From Gandjariella thermophila (GTDB taxonomy: Bacteria; Actinomycetota; Actinomycetes; Mycobacteriales; Pseudonocardiaceae), in contig NZ_BJFL01000023.1 in assembly GCF_005405885.1 (NCBI RefSeq), positions 1-64,000 of the forward strand: 64,000 nucleotides of DNA, read 5' to 3'. The notes beneath the pieces are model-generated. The model was not told where the DNA came from. It saw only the letters and a list, made by a program, of their open reading frames with translations, and searched no databases. Of this stretch, positions 17,199 through 25,574 are shown one piece after another; within the stretch, counting starts at the first letter, position 1; each line of letters opens with the position of its first letter. The position numbers were made by a program, and so were the translations under genes.

Positions 17199-18791
17199 GT
17201 GCCGGAAGAGCGCGCGGCGACCCTGGAGCAGGTGCTGCTGGCTCTCGGCGAGCCGCTGGCCGAACTGCGGGCCGCCCCGTCCGGCCTCGACGCCGCCGTC
17301 CGCGACGTGGTCATCCTCGACCCGGACGACGACCTGGAGGCCCGGTTCGGCGACCTGGTGCTGGTCATCGGGGCGCGCGGCCGGGCAGCGGTGCGTGCGG
17401 TGCGGGGCGCCGGAGCCGGGGGTGCCACGGCGGTCGCGGTCAAGGTGGACCGCGCGCAGGACGCGACCATGCTCGCCGCGGCCGCCCGGGACGCCAGCGT
17501 CGCGTTCCTGGCGGTGCGGCCCGAGGTGCGCTGGGAGCAGCTCGCCGCGCTGGCCCGCGGCGTGGTCAGCACCGCGGGCGACCCCGGCGAGCCGCTCGGC
17601 GACCTGTTCGCGCTGGCCCAGACGATCGCCGCGGTCACCGAGGGCATCGTCAGCATCGAGGACACCGCTAACCGCGTGCTGGCCTACTCGCGGTCCTCCG
17701 ACGAGGTGGACGAGCTGCGCCGGCTGTCCATCCTCGGCCGGCAGGGACCGGAGCCCTACCTGGCGCTGCTCCGCGAGTGGGGCGTGTACGAGCGGCTGCG
17801 CTCCGGCGAGGAGGTGGTGCGCATCGACGAGCGGCCGGAACTGGGCATCCGCCGCCGCCTGGCGGTCGGCATCCACGCCGGCGAGCAGCCGCTGGGCACC
17901 ATCTGGGTGCAGGAGAGCGGGGCGCCGCTGGGGGAGCGGGCCGAGCGGGCGCTGCTCGGCGCGGCCCGGGTGACCGCGCTGCACCTGATCCGGCAGCGCA
18001 GCGAGGCCACCGGCGTGCCGCGGCTGCGCGAGGACCTGCTCGCCGCGCTGCTCGACGGGCGGGTGGACGCCGCGTCGGTGGCCGGCGAGATCGGCGCGGA
18101 CGCCGCCCGCCCGGCCGCCGTGGTGGCGTTCGCGCTGCCCACCGGCGCACCGGCCCGCTCGGCTGGGCGCGCCGAGCTGGAACTGCGCCGCGCCGAGCTG
18201 ACCGGCCTGGTCTCCGTGCACGCCGCGGCGTACCGGCGTAGCGCGCTGGTCACCCCGGTCGGCGCGCGGACCTACGTGCTGCTGCCCGACCTGCCCGCCG
18301 GCGCCCCGCTGATCGGGCTGACCCGGGAGATGGTCGCCGCCGCGCGCCGGCACCTCGGCGTGGCGGTGCGAGCCGCGGTGGGCCGCGTCGTCGACGGTCT
18401 TGCCGACGTGCCGGACTCCCGCGCCGAGGCGGACCGGGTGCTCGACGCGATGGCCCGCGACCTGGACCTGGACGTGGCCACGCTGGCCGACGTGCGGTCC
18501 ACCGTGCTGGTCAGCGAGACGCTGGCGCTGCTGGCCGCGCACCCCGAGGTTCGCGACCCCCGGCTGACCCGGCTGGCCGAGCACGACGCGGAGCACGGCA
18601 GCGAACTGGTCCGCTCGCTGCTGGCCTACCTGGACGCGTTCGGCGACGTGCGGGCCGCCGCGGCCGACCTGCACGTGCACCCGAACACGCTGCGCTACCG
18701 GGTGCGGCGGGCCGCCGAGGTGTCCGGCCTCGACCTCGGCGACCCGCGGCAGCGCCTGTTCGCCGCGCTGCAGCTTCGGTTGCCCGGCTGA
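17199..18791 (+). CDS. PucR-family transcriptional regulator (proline catabolism)
   Basis: The 530-aa protein has an N-terminal PucR-type sensory region, a central GGDEF-like/CdaR-type region (VVAFALPTGAPA ... YVLLPDLP ... [26 protein letters not shown]) and a C-terminal PucR HTH (LLAYLDAFGDVRAAAADLHVHPNTLRYRVRRAAEVSG). The GTG at 17199 has ACAAGGGAG before it. Divergence from pruA-putB suggests it is their proline-responsive activator, as described for PutR/PruR-like PucR regulators of actinobacteria. Ligand and DNA site are inferred. Confidence 0.88.
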   Translation: MPEERAATLEQVLLALGEPLAELRAAPSGLDAAVRDVVILDPDDDLEARFGDLVLVIGARGRAAVRAVRGAGAGGATAVAVKVDRAQDATMLAAAARDASVAFLAVRPEVRWEQLAALARGVVSTAGDPGEPLGDLFALAQTIAAVTEGIVSIEDTANRVLAYSRSSDEVDELRRLSILGRQGPEPYLALLREWGVYERLRSGEEVVRIDERPELGIRRRLAVGIHAGEQPLGTIWVQESGAPLGERAERALLGAARVTALHLIRQRSEATGVPRLREDLLAALLDGRVDAASVAGEIGADAARPAAVVAFALPTGAPARSAGRAELELRRAELTGLVSVHAAAYRRSALVTPVGARTYVLLPDLPAGAPLIGLTREMVAAARRHLGVAVRAAVGRVVDGLADVPDSRAEADRVLDAMARDLDLDVATLADVRSTVLVSETLALLAAHPEVRDPRLTRLAEHDAEHGSELVRSLLAYLDAFGDVRAAAADLHVHPNTLRYRVRRAAEVSGLDLGDPRQRLFAALQLRLPG

Positions 18792-19338
18792 CCGGCCGTC
18801 CGTCCAGTGAGACGTACCGGTCGTGGTCACGCAGGGCCACCCGCACGTGCTCGGCGCGGGCGTGCCGGGAGACGTTGCTGAGCAGTTCGCGGGCCGTGCT
18901 GAGCAGCAGCGCGTCGTTCGGGTGCCGGCGCGGATAGTCGGTGTCGAGGAAGATGGCCACCACGGAGACGCGCGCGATGTCCGTCCTGATCTGCGCGGCG
19001 GAGAACATCGGCAGGAACAGCAGCAGCACCAGCGGCAGGTAGCCACCGTCGGAGAGCAGCTGCAGGACCAGCACCACGACGATGTCCACCAGCATGGCGG
19101 ACGCGGTCGTCCGCCGGCCGTGTGTTCGCGGCGGCCGGCGGTACCAGAGCCAGGTCAGGGCCACCGCCCAGCCGGCATAGCCGACCGCCAACCCGAGCTG
19201 GGCGGCCCACTCCCGCGGTTGGGTGCCGGCGTAGACGGCGAGCACCATGACCGCGACGAAGGCCAGCCGCAGTACCGCCTGCACCCGCTGCGCCCGGGTC
19301 TCGTGTGTCGCGAGGATCTCTTCGACGTCGCTGTTCAT
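18792..19338 (-). pseudogene. Sensor histidine kinase remnant with internal deletion
   Basis: The N-terminal part (from ATG 19338) has several TM helices, as in actinobacterial NarL-type sensor kinases. After TDIARVSVVAIFLD the sequence jumps directly to the N-box of the ATPase domain (STARELLSNVSRHARAEHVRVALRD). The phospho-accepting His region that should lie between is absent. The G1/F/G2 boxes are also missing: the frame runs antisense through the end of the PucR gene to a stop at 18511, giving only Arg/Pro-rich sequence. No response regulator gene is adjacent. It is a decayed kinase that cannot signal. Confidence 0.75.
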
Positions 19339-19371
19339 CCCCACCGACCTCGACAGTCACTGCGTTTCTCC

Positions 19372-19410
19372 AGGTTAGCGCCGGTACGCCGGCCACACCG
19401 GGGCTAACCT
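19372..19410. terminator. Hairpin terminator at the YidC-like stop codon
   Basis: AGGTTAGC (19372-19379) pairs with GCTAACCT (19403-19410). Inside it CCGGT pairs with ACCGG, separated from the outer stem by one G/G mismatch, leaving an 11-nt loop. The right arm includes the stop codon of the leftward YidC-like gene, so it probably ends that transcript. Confidence 0.65.
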
Positions 19411-20096
19411 CTCCGGCGCAGCGCGGCCCGTTCCACCAGCGTCCAGGTGGTCGAGGTGAGCAGGTACAGCCCGGCGGCCAGCGGCAGCACCGCGGCGGCG
19501 AGCACGGTGCCGAACGGCAGCAGCCGCAGCAACCGGCCCGCGGGCGCGGTGGCCGGCGTGGTGCGGGCCAACCACACCGAGGACAGCGCGGCAACCACGG
19601 CGAGCAGCGCGGCCAGTCCGGCGAACACCAGCACGCCGGACCCGCCGAGGCTGCCGAACAGGTGCGCGCCCAGCGGCACGCCGAACAGGGTGTGGCCGAG
19701 CAGCGCGTTCGTTACCCCGCCCACGGTCGGCGAACTGAACAGGCGGTAGGTGACCGAGAAGAACGGCAGTTGCAGCAGGGTGGGCAGGCAGCCGGCGAAC
19801 ATCGGCACGCCGTGCCGCCGGTGCAGCGCGACGAGTTCGCGTTGCAACCGTTCAGGCTGGTCGCGGTGTCGCCGCCGCAGCCGGTCGACCTCGGGCTGCA
19901 GCGCGGCCCGCGCCCGCTCCGCGCGAACCTGGGCGCGGACCAGCGGGTGCAGCAGCAGGCGAACGGCGGCGGTGAACAGCATGATCGCGGCCGCCGTGCT
20001 GGCTCCGCCGAGCAGCGGGTGAACCGCCCCGGCCAACGCGGCGACCAGGTGGTACGCGCCCGACATGGGTGCGTCGAGCAGGGTGAACGGGAACAC
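19404..20096 (-). CDS. YidC/Oxa1-family membrane insertase paralogue
   Basis: The 230-aa membrane protein has the YidC core: TM1, a cytoplasmic Arg-rich hairpin (RAQVRAERARAALQPEVDRLRRRHRDQPERLQRELVALHRRHGVP), and then helices including GCLPTLLQLPFFSVTYRLF. The conserved Arg needed for insertion in the hydrophilic groove is probably one of those in the first helix. It is short compared with main actinobacterial YidC (about 350-400 aa) and is not next to rpmH/rnpA/jag, so it is a secondary paralogue. GTG at 20096 (GGAG 8 nt before) is my start; ATG 20066 is possible. It is probably co-transcribed with the upstream DUF6412-like gene. Confidence 0.85.
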   Translation of the reverse strand: MFPFTLLDAPMSGAYHLVAALAGAVHPLLGGASTAAAIMLFTAAVRLLLHPLVRAQVRAERARAALQPEVDRLRRRHRDQPERLQRELVALHRRHGVPMFAGCLPTLLQLPFFSVTYRLFSSPTVGGVTNALLGHTLFGVPLGAHLFGSLGGSGVLVFAGLAALLAVVAALSSVWLARTTPATAPAGRLLRLLPFGTVLAAAVLPLAAGLYLLTSTTWTLVERAALRRRG

Positions 20097-20273
20097 AGCG
20101 CACTCCGACGTCTGTCGCGAACGAACTCGGACGGGCGGAGGCGGCCGCGCTGCGGGACATACGGAAAGGACCCGGAACGCCGGGAATGGGCCCGCTTCCC
20201 GCCGGCGGACGGCCCCGAAGGCCATCTCGAGTGGCTGGTCTACCGGGCCGGACCGGCGGGAAGGGTGGGGTGG

Positions 20274-20582
20274 CTACGCGGCCGCCGGGCCCGGCGAGGG
20301 CGCTCGCGGCCGGGTGCGGCCGGGCGCGTCGGGATCGCGCAGGCGGAGGAAGGCGGCCCGGCCGGAGCGGGTGCGCAGCGCCAGCGCGCGGACCCGGGCG
20401 GGCGAGGCGGTGCCGTGCGCCCCGCTCCGCTGGTCGTCGACGACCAACAGGGCGGCCAGCGCGCCGACGAGGACGGCGGCGGTGGCGAGGCTCAGCAGGC
20501 CGCTCGGGCCGGCTGCTCCCGGTGCGCCCAGGACCGCGATGGCAGGCACCAGTGCCACCAGCACGGACCACGACCGCAGCAC
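20274..20582 (-). CDS. Small two-helix membrane protein (DUF6412-like)
   Basis: The 102-aa protein has two hydrophobic helices (about 5-27 and 28-48) and a basic cytoplasmic tail ending in Arg/Pro-rich sequence. It resembles DUF6412 proteins, small membrane proteins found upstream of secondary YidC paralogues in actinomycetes. GAGGGAG precedes the GTG start at 20582. It may be a substrate or partner of the insertase (inferred from location only). Confidence 0.65.
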   Translation of the reverse strand: MLRSWSVLVALVPAIAVLGAPGAAGPSGLLSLATAAVLVGALAALLVVDDQRSGAHGTASPARVRALALRTRSGRAAFLRLRDPDAPGRTRPRAPSPGPAAA

Positions 20583-20641
20583 GCGGGCTCCCTCACGAGA
20601 TCATCGACTCGGCGCCACTGTACCGGGACGCGGCTACCGGC

Positions 20642-21454
20642 TCACGGGGTCGTGCCGTCGCCGGGGGCGGGCTCGCGGCGCCTCGCGGTCAGGAAGGCGG
20701 CCACGCGGTGCGGGAAGGCGTCGTCCGCGGCGGGCGTGGCGGGCGCCGCGGCCGCGGCCCGCCGCAGCGGCTCCAGCCCGGTCCGCACGGACCGCTTCAC
20801 CGCGCGCAGCGCCTCCGGCGGCTGGGCGCACAGCGTGGCCAGCAACTCGTCCGCCGCCCCGTCGACCTCGTGCTCGGCGTGCACGTGGGTGGCCATCCCG
20901 GCAGCCGCGGCCTCGGCGCCGCTGAGCAGCCGGCCGGTGTACAGCAGGTCCCTGGCGCGGGCCGGGCCGACCAGGGTGGCCAGCCGCAGCGCGAACGGCG
21001 CGCTGACCAGGATGCCGTGCCGGGTGATCGGCATGCCGACCCTGGCGTCGGCCGAGACCACGTGGAGGTCGCAGGCGAGCATGATCTGGCAGCCGGCGCC
21101 GGTGGCCGCGCCGTGCACCACCGCGACCGTGGGTACCGGGATGCCCTCGATGGCGCGCAGCGCGGTCTCCATCGCGGTGAAGGTGGCGTCCACGTGCCTC
21201 GGGTTCGCGTCCACCCACTCCCGCAGATCGAAACCGGCGCAGAAATCCCGACCGGCGCCGCGCACCACCACCGCGGCGGGCGGGTCGGCGGCGAGCCGGT
21301 CGGCGACCGCGGCCAGCTCCGCCCACCCGGCCATGCCCAGGGCGTTCATCCGTTCCCCGGCACCGAGATGGACCGTCGCCACGCCGCCGTCCCGGTGGAG
21401 CCGAACGTGGACCTGCCCCTCCGCGTCGGGCGGAACCCGGTCCGACCGTGACAT
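20642..21454 (-). CDS. Enoyl-CoA hydratase/isomerase family protein lacking catalytic glutamates
   Basis: The 270-aa protein has the crotonase fold: ERMNALGMAGW, the oxyanion-hole motif GRDFCAGFDLREW, VAVVHGAATGAGCQIMLACDL, MPITRHGILVSAP and a C-terminal helical part. The two glutamates of true hydratases (GGGxEL and PE-L positions) are Gln and Ile here. Hydratase activity is therefore unlikely; an isomerase, hydrolase, lyase or decarboxylase-like role within the superfamily is possible. Two stacked dyads lie just upstream, suggesting specific control. It is a single gene, 77 bp from its upstream neighbour. Confidence 0.85.
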   Translation of the reverse strand: MSRSDRVPPDAEGQVHVRLHRDGGVATVHLGAGERMNALGMAGWAELAAVADRLAADPPAAVVVRGAGRDFCAGFDLREWVDANPRHVDATFTAMETALRAIEGIPVPTVAVVHGAATGAGCQIMLACDLHVVSADARVGMPITRHGILVSAPFALRLATLVGPARARDLLYTGRLLSGAEAAAAGMATHVHAEHEVDGAADELLATLCAQPPEALRAVKRSVRTGLEPLRRAAAAAPATPAADDAFPHRVAAFLTARRREPAPGDGTTP

Positions 21455-21457
21455 AAC

Positions 21458-21501
21458 GCCAATGTAGCAAGATTGGCTAGGCCACTATACCAGTATGGTG
21501 G
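21458..21501. promoter_or_regulatory. AT-rich promoter/operator region of the crotonase-family gene
   Basis: GCCAAT-N8-ATTGGC (21458-21477) is a perfect inverted repeat 3 bp before the start codon. A 20-bp imperfect palindrome (CCACTATACC/AGTATGGTGG, 21482-21501) lies next to it. Together they form an AT-rich island suited to a TetR- or GntR-type operator over the promoter. Confidence 0.5.
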
Positions 21502-21531
21502 TGCTTCTGATCACGCCGCCGTCGCCGGGGC

Positions 21532-22404
21532 TCAGAGGTCGGCGACGGCCGGGATGACCTCGCGACCGATGATCTCCAGCGGGGTGAACCGCCAGACGTC
21601 GCGGACGCTGCCGATGACGGTCTGGATGCCGAGCCCGGCCAGCTCGCGCAGCTCGCCGACGATCGCGTCGACCCGCTCGCCGTTCTCCCCGAGGTCGAAC
21701 CGGTACAGGCAGGTCTTCTCGATCTCGCCGTAGTCGCGGCCCTCCCGCTCGCAGTGCTCGCGCAGCACCTCCAGCTTGTGCGCCAGGTCCGGGCCGGGGA
21801 ACAGGTTGCACGCCTGCGCGTACCGGGCGACCAGCCGCAGCGTCTTCCGCTCGCCCCCGCCGCCAATGAGGATCGGCGGGTGCGGCCGCTGCAGCGGGCG
21901 GGGCGAGTTCAGCGGCCGCTCCAGCGCATAGTGGCTGCCGTGGAACGGGCTCTCGTCGCCGGCGAACATCCGCAGGCAGATCCGCAGCGTCTCGTCCAGC
22001 CGCTCGAACCGCTCGGCCCTGGGCGGGAACGGGATGCCCAGGCCGCGCGCCTCCTCCTCGTACCAGGCCGCGCCGATGCCCAGCCAGGCGCGGCCGCCGG
22101 AGAGCACGTCCAGCGTGCTGACGATCTTGGCGAGCACCCCGGGATGGCGGTAGACCGCGCCGGTGACCATCGTGATCAGCTTCGCCTTCGAGGTGACCCC
22201 GGCCAGGTAGCCCAGGGTGGTGTACGCCTCCAGCATCTCCCGCTCCGGCGGCCCGATGTAGCCGATCTGGAAGAAGTGGTCCATCACCGAGATGGAGTCG
22301 AAGCCGGCCACCTCGGCGGTGCGGGCCACGGCGGCGAGCTGCCCGCCGAGCCGGGAAGGTCCGTCGGGAAAGCTGAAATCGGAGATCTGCAGGCCGATCT
22401 TCAT
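21532..22404 (-). CDS. LLM-class F420-dependent oxidoreductase
   Basis: The 290-aa protein is a luciferase-like monooxygenase-fold enzyme of the class that usually uses coenzyme F420 in actinobacteria. It has MKIGLQISDFSFPDG, DSISVMDHFFQIG, VTGAVYRHPGVLAKIVSTLDVLSGGRAWLGIGAAWYEEE and PILIGGGGERKTLRLVARYAQACN, the typical barrel strands. I use the ATG at 22404 because the nine codons before it do not match the family. The substrate is unknown. A VOC-family gene follows upstream on the same strand, separated by a hairpin. Confidence 0.9.
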   Translation of the reverse strand: MKIGLQISDFSFPDGPSRLGGQLAAVARTAEVAGFDSISVMDHFFQIGYIGPPEREMLEAYTTLGYLAGVTSKAKLITMVTGAVYRHPGVLAKIVSTLDVLSGGRAWLGIGAAWYEEEARGLGIPFPPRAERFERLDETLRICLRMFAGDESPFHGSHYALERPLNSPRPLQRPHPPILIGGGGERKTLRLVARYAQACNLFPGPDLAHKLEVLREHCEREGRDYGEIEKTCLYRFDLGENGERVDAIVGELRELAGLGIQTVIGSVRDVWRFTPLEIIGREVIPAVADL

Positions 22405-22442
22405 GCGCCGATTGTGTCCGGCCAGGCGCACCCGCGCAGCCC

Positions 22443-22470
22443 GGCCGGCGGCAGCCCGGTCCCGCCGGCC
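22443..22470. terminator. Hairpin terminator after the VOC-family gene
   Basis: A perfect 9-bp stem (GGCCGGCGG / CCGCCGGCC) with a 10-nt loop lies 33 bp beyond the stop of the leftward VOC gene and before the next gene's start. Confidence 0.55.
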
Positions 22471-22502
22471 CGGTCCGGGTCAGCGCCGGCGCGTGCCGTG
22501 CG

Positions 22503-23117
22503 TCACGCCAGCACCACCCGGCCGTAGCGGCTGCTCACGCTGGCGGTCAGGGCGGCCCGCTCGCCGGGGAACACCTTCATCTCCACGCCCAGCGCGCGCA
22601 GCGCCACCCGCACCGCCTCCGGTTCCGGGTGGGTGCCGGTCAGCTCGATCAGCGGCACCACGGGCAGCGGCCGGTTCGTCGGGTGCGGGGTGGCGCCCCA
22701 GTCGATGAGGAACGGCACCAGGTCGCCGCGGTTCAGGCCGCGGCTGGTCACCTGCCACTCCAGCAGCTCACCGTCGGCGGTGCGGCGGGACATCCGCTGC
22801 ACCGGCCCCGGGTCGAAGCCGTGCTCCCGGGCACGGGCCGCCCAGTCCTCGATGCCCTTCACCCGCACCGCCCAGGCCACCAGCCGGGGCCGGTCCAGGG
22901 TGTCGATGCCGAACGGCCGCGGCTGGTCCAGCTCGCACTGCTCCGGGTCCGGTCCGATGATCTCCAGGTAGGCCCGACCGCCCAGGCTGACCAGGTGGCT
23001 GACCGTGCCCCGGCCCACGTGCCGGCCGCCGACCACCGGCCGAACCCCGGTCCGGCGCTGGAAGTCGGCGACCGCGCCGGCGAGGTCGGGGCAGGCCAGG
23101 ACGAGGTGATCGAGCAC
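22503..23117 (-). CDS. VOC superfamily (glyoxalase-like) protein
   Basis: The 204-aa protein begins with VLDHLVLACPDLAGAVADFQRRTGVRPV, the first beta-alpha-beta module of glyoxalase-like (PF13468-type) proteins, followed by GGRAYLEIIGPDPEQ and a second half (AWAVRVKGIEDWAARAREHG ... RTADGELLEWQV). It is probably a metal-binding dioxygenase/isomerase-fold protein of unknown substrate. The GTG at 23117 is preceded by AGGAGG; upstream in-frame codons overlap that site, which fixes the start. Confidence 0.85.
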   Translation of the reverse strand: MLDHLVLACPDLAGAVADFQRRTGVRPVVGGRHVGRGTVSHLVSLGGRAYLEIIGPDPEQCELDQPRPFGIDTLDRPRLVAWAVRVKGIEDWAARAREHGFDPGPVQRMSRRTADGELLEWQVTSRGLNRGDLVPFLIDWGATPHPTNRPLPVVPLIELTGTHPEPEAVRVALRALGVEMKVFPGERAALTASVSSRYGRVVLA

Positions 23118-23210
23118 GACGCCTCCTACCACGATCCCGCCGGCCCGCCGGGGCACGGGCCGCGGGCGTCAACGGTAGCCAAGGGCGGGACGGGCGCCGG
23201 GAACCCGCTC

Positions 23211-24941
23211 TCATTCGTCCGAAGTGGACGACCCGTCGCCGGACGTGGTGTACGCCCGGTCGCGCAGCGAGAAGTGTGCCTCCGCCCGGATGCGCTCCAC
23301 CGCGTGCGGGTAGTGCAGCTCGAACGCGGGTCGCTCGGAGCGGATCCGGGGCAGTTCGGTGAAGTTGTGCCGGGGCGGCGGGCAGGAGGTCGCCCACTCC
23401 AGCGAGTTGCCGAACCCCCACGGGTCGTCCACCTCGGCCGGTTCGCCGTAGCGGTAGCTGCGCAGCACGTTCCAGATGAACGGGATCGTCGAGGCGCCCA
23501 GCACGAACGCGCTGACCGTGGAGATGGTGTTCAGCGTGGTGAACCCGTCCGAGGGCAGGTAGTCCGCGTACCGGCGCGGCATGCCCATCGCCCCCAGCCA
23601 GTGCTGCACCAGGAACGTGCCCTGGAAGCCGAGGAACGTGGTCCAGAAGTGCAGCTTGCCCAGCGGCTCATCCAGCATCCGGCCGGTCATCTTCGGGAAC
23701 CAGAAGTAGATCCCGCCGTAGGTGGCGAACACGATCGTGCCGAACAGCACGTAGTGGAAGTGCGCCACCACGAAGTACGTGTCGGTGACGTGGAAGTCCA
23801 GCGGCGGCGAGGCGAGCAGGATTCCGGTGAGGCCACCGAGCAGGAAGGTCACCAGGAAGCCGACCGCGAACAGCATCGGCGTCTCGAAGGTGAGCTGGCC
23901 CCGCCACATCGTGCCGATCCAGTTGAAGAACTTGATGCCGGTCGGTACCGCGATGAGAAAGGTCATGATCGAGAAGAACGGCAGCAGCACCGCGCCGGTG
24001 GCGAACATGTGGTGCGCCCACACCGCCATGGACAGCGCAGCGATCGAGCACGTGGCGAAGACCATGCCCTTGTAGCCGAACAGCGGCTTGCGGCTGAACA
24101 CCGGCACGATTTCGGTGATGATCCCGAAGAACGGCAGCGCCACGATGTAGACCTCGGGGTGCCCGAAGAACCAGAACAGGTGCTGCCACATGATCGCGCC
24201 GCCGTTGGCCGGGTTGTACACCTGCGCGCCGAGCACCCGATCGGCCAGCAGCGCGGCCAGCGCCGAGGTCAGGATCGGGAATGCCAGGAGCACCATGATC
24301 GATGTGATCAGGATGTTCCAGGTGAAGATCGGCATCCGGAACATGGTCATGCCGGGTGCGCGCAGGCAGACCACCGTGGTGATCATGTTGACGCCGCCGA
24401 GGATGGTGCCCAGGCCGGCGACGATCAGGCCGGTGATCCACAGGTTGCCGGCGAGCCCCGGCGAGTGCATGGCGTCCGACAGCGGGGTGTAGGCGGTCCA
24501 GCCGAAGTCCGGTGCCCCGCCCGGGGTGACGAAGGACGACATCACGATCAGCCCGCCGAACAGGAACAGCCAGTAGGAGAACGCGTTCAGCCGGGGAAAC
24601 GCCACGTCAGGTGCACCGATCTGGAGCGGCAGCACCACGTTGGCGAAGCCGAACAGGATCGGCGTCGCGTACAGCAGCAGCATGATGGTGCCGTGCATGG
24701 TGAACAGCTGGTTGTACTGCTCCTGGGACAGGAACTGCAGCCCCGGCCGCGCCAGTTCGGCGCGCATCAACATGGCCATCAACCCGCCGGCCATGAAGAA
24801 CGCGAACGAGGTCGTCAGGTAGAGAATCCCGATCTGCTTCGGGTCGGTGGTGCGCACCCAGCCGAGAAAGGCCGAGCCCTTCGACCGTCGCCGTGCGACG
24901 TTTTCGTGGACCACGACGGGCGTGGGCGATACCGCGGTCAT
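23211..24941 (-). CDS. ctaD: Cytochrome c oxidase subunit I (aa3-type)
   Basis: The 576-aa membrane protein is subunit I of the aa3 terminal oxidase, reducing O2 and pumping protons. It has 12 TM helices. Visible motifs are MHGTIM near the heme a ligand, GHPEVYI (CuB His and cross-linked Tyr), WAHHMFATG (His-His CuB ligands), PTGIKFFNW (K-channel Lys) and [11 protein letters not shown] (heme ligands). The long N-terminus before TM1 and the acidic/Ser-rich tail are normal in actinobacteria. ATG 24941 follows GGGGAA. Other cta/qcr genes are not adjacent, as is common for ctaD in this order. Confidence 0.97.
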   Translation of the reverse strand: MTAVSPTPVVVHENVARRRSKGSAFLGWVRTTDPKQIGILYLTTSFAFFMAGGLMAMLMRAELARPGLQFLSQEQYNQLFTMHGTIMLLLYATPILFGFANVVLPLQIGAPDVAFPRLNAFSYWLFLFGGLIVMSSFVTPGGAPDFGWTAYTPLSDAMHSPGLAGNLWITGLIVAGLGTILGGVNMITTVVCLRAPGMTMFRMPIFTWNILITSIMVLLAFPILTSALAALLADRVLGAQVYNPANGGAIMWQHLFWFFGHPEVYIVALPFFGIITEIVPVFSRKPLFGYKGMVFATCSIAALSMAVWAHHMFATGAVLLPFFSIMTFLIAVPTGIKFFNWIGTMWRGQLTFETPMLFAVGFLVTFLLGGLTGILLASPPLDFHVTDTYFVVAHFHYVLFGTIVFATYGGIYFWFPKMTGRMLDEPLGKLHFWTTFLGFQGTFLVQHWLGAMGMPRRYADYLPSDGFTTLNTISTVSAFVLGASTIPFIWNVLRSYRYGEPAEVDDPWGFGNSLEWATSCPPPRHNFTELPRIRSERPAFELHYPHAVERIRAEAHFSLRDRAYTTSGDGSSTSDE

Positions 24942-25149
24942 CGCCGTTCCCCGGATTCCGGGCCGCGGCGCGCGCCACGGTCGCCGTGGATGCCGCGAAC
25001 TGACACGCTCATGGACACTCCCGACGCGCATGTCGACCAACTTCGACGGGCGGCGCATCGCGGCTGTATGCCGTGGTGACGTCGTCTTTCGTCAGCCCAT
25101 GCTGCCTCGCCCACGGCCGGCTGGCAATTCGTTCCCGGTGGTCGTCGCG

Positions 25150-25176
25150 GTTTGACGCGGACCCGGCAATGGGTAC
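25150..25176 (+). promoter_or_regulatory. Sigma-B-like stress promoter of csbD
   Basis: GTTT (25150-25153) and GGGTAC (25171-25176) are 17 bp apart. They match the GTTT-N13-17-GGGTAT type recognised by actinobacterial SigB/SigF-family factors. The csbD start is 60 bp downstream. CsbD is a general-stress protein in bacilli, which agrees with this promoter class. Confidence 0.55.
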
Positions 25177-25235
25177 TAGCGGAGGAGCCAGGGGCAAGGT
25201 GTTCGACCCGCGCAACCCGGAGGGAGCGGAACGCG

Positions 25236-25415
25236 ATGGGCGCCGACGACAAGATGCGCAACAAGGGTCAGGAGATCCGCGGCCGCGCCAAGAAGGCCAC
25301 CGGCGACGCCACCGGCAACGAGCAGTGGCAGGCCGAGGGCCGCGTGGAGCAGTTCAAGAGCAACCTGAAGCAGGCCGCGGAGAAGGTGAAGGACGCCTTC
25401 CGGAACCGGTCCTGA
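25236..25415 (+). CDS. csbD: CsbD-family stress protein
   Basis: The 59-aa highly charged protein has the CsbD pattern: MRNKGQEIRGRAKKATGDATGNEQWQAEG, then KSNLKQAAEKVKDAFR. The family is small, hydrophilic and stress-induced; its molecular function is unknown. GGAGGGAG precedes the ATG at 25236. A sigma-B-like promoter (GTTT-N17-GGGTAC) lies upstream, which strengthens the stress assignment. Confidence 0.92.
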   Translation: MGADDKMRNKGQEIRGRAKKATGDATGNEQWQAEGRVEQFKSNLKQAAEKVKDAFRNRS

Positions 25416-25427
25416 CCCGCGTCGCGG

Positions 25428-25468
25428 ACCCGGGCGGCCGCAGCGCACCACGACCCGGCGGCCCGGGT
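25428..25468. terminator. Possible terminator after csbD
   Basis: ACCCGGGC (25428-25435) pairs with GCCCGGGT (25461-25468) around a 25-nt loop, 13 bp after the csbD stop. The long loop makes it a weak candidate. Confidence 0.35.
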
Positions 25469-25574
25469 GTACGCGAGGTGGGCGGGCATGTTAGTGGTAT
25501 GTGGCCATGCCGGCTGTCATTCGCGGGGGAACCGGGCACCGCGCCGCGGTGTAGACGCTAAGGACGGAGCGCAG

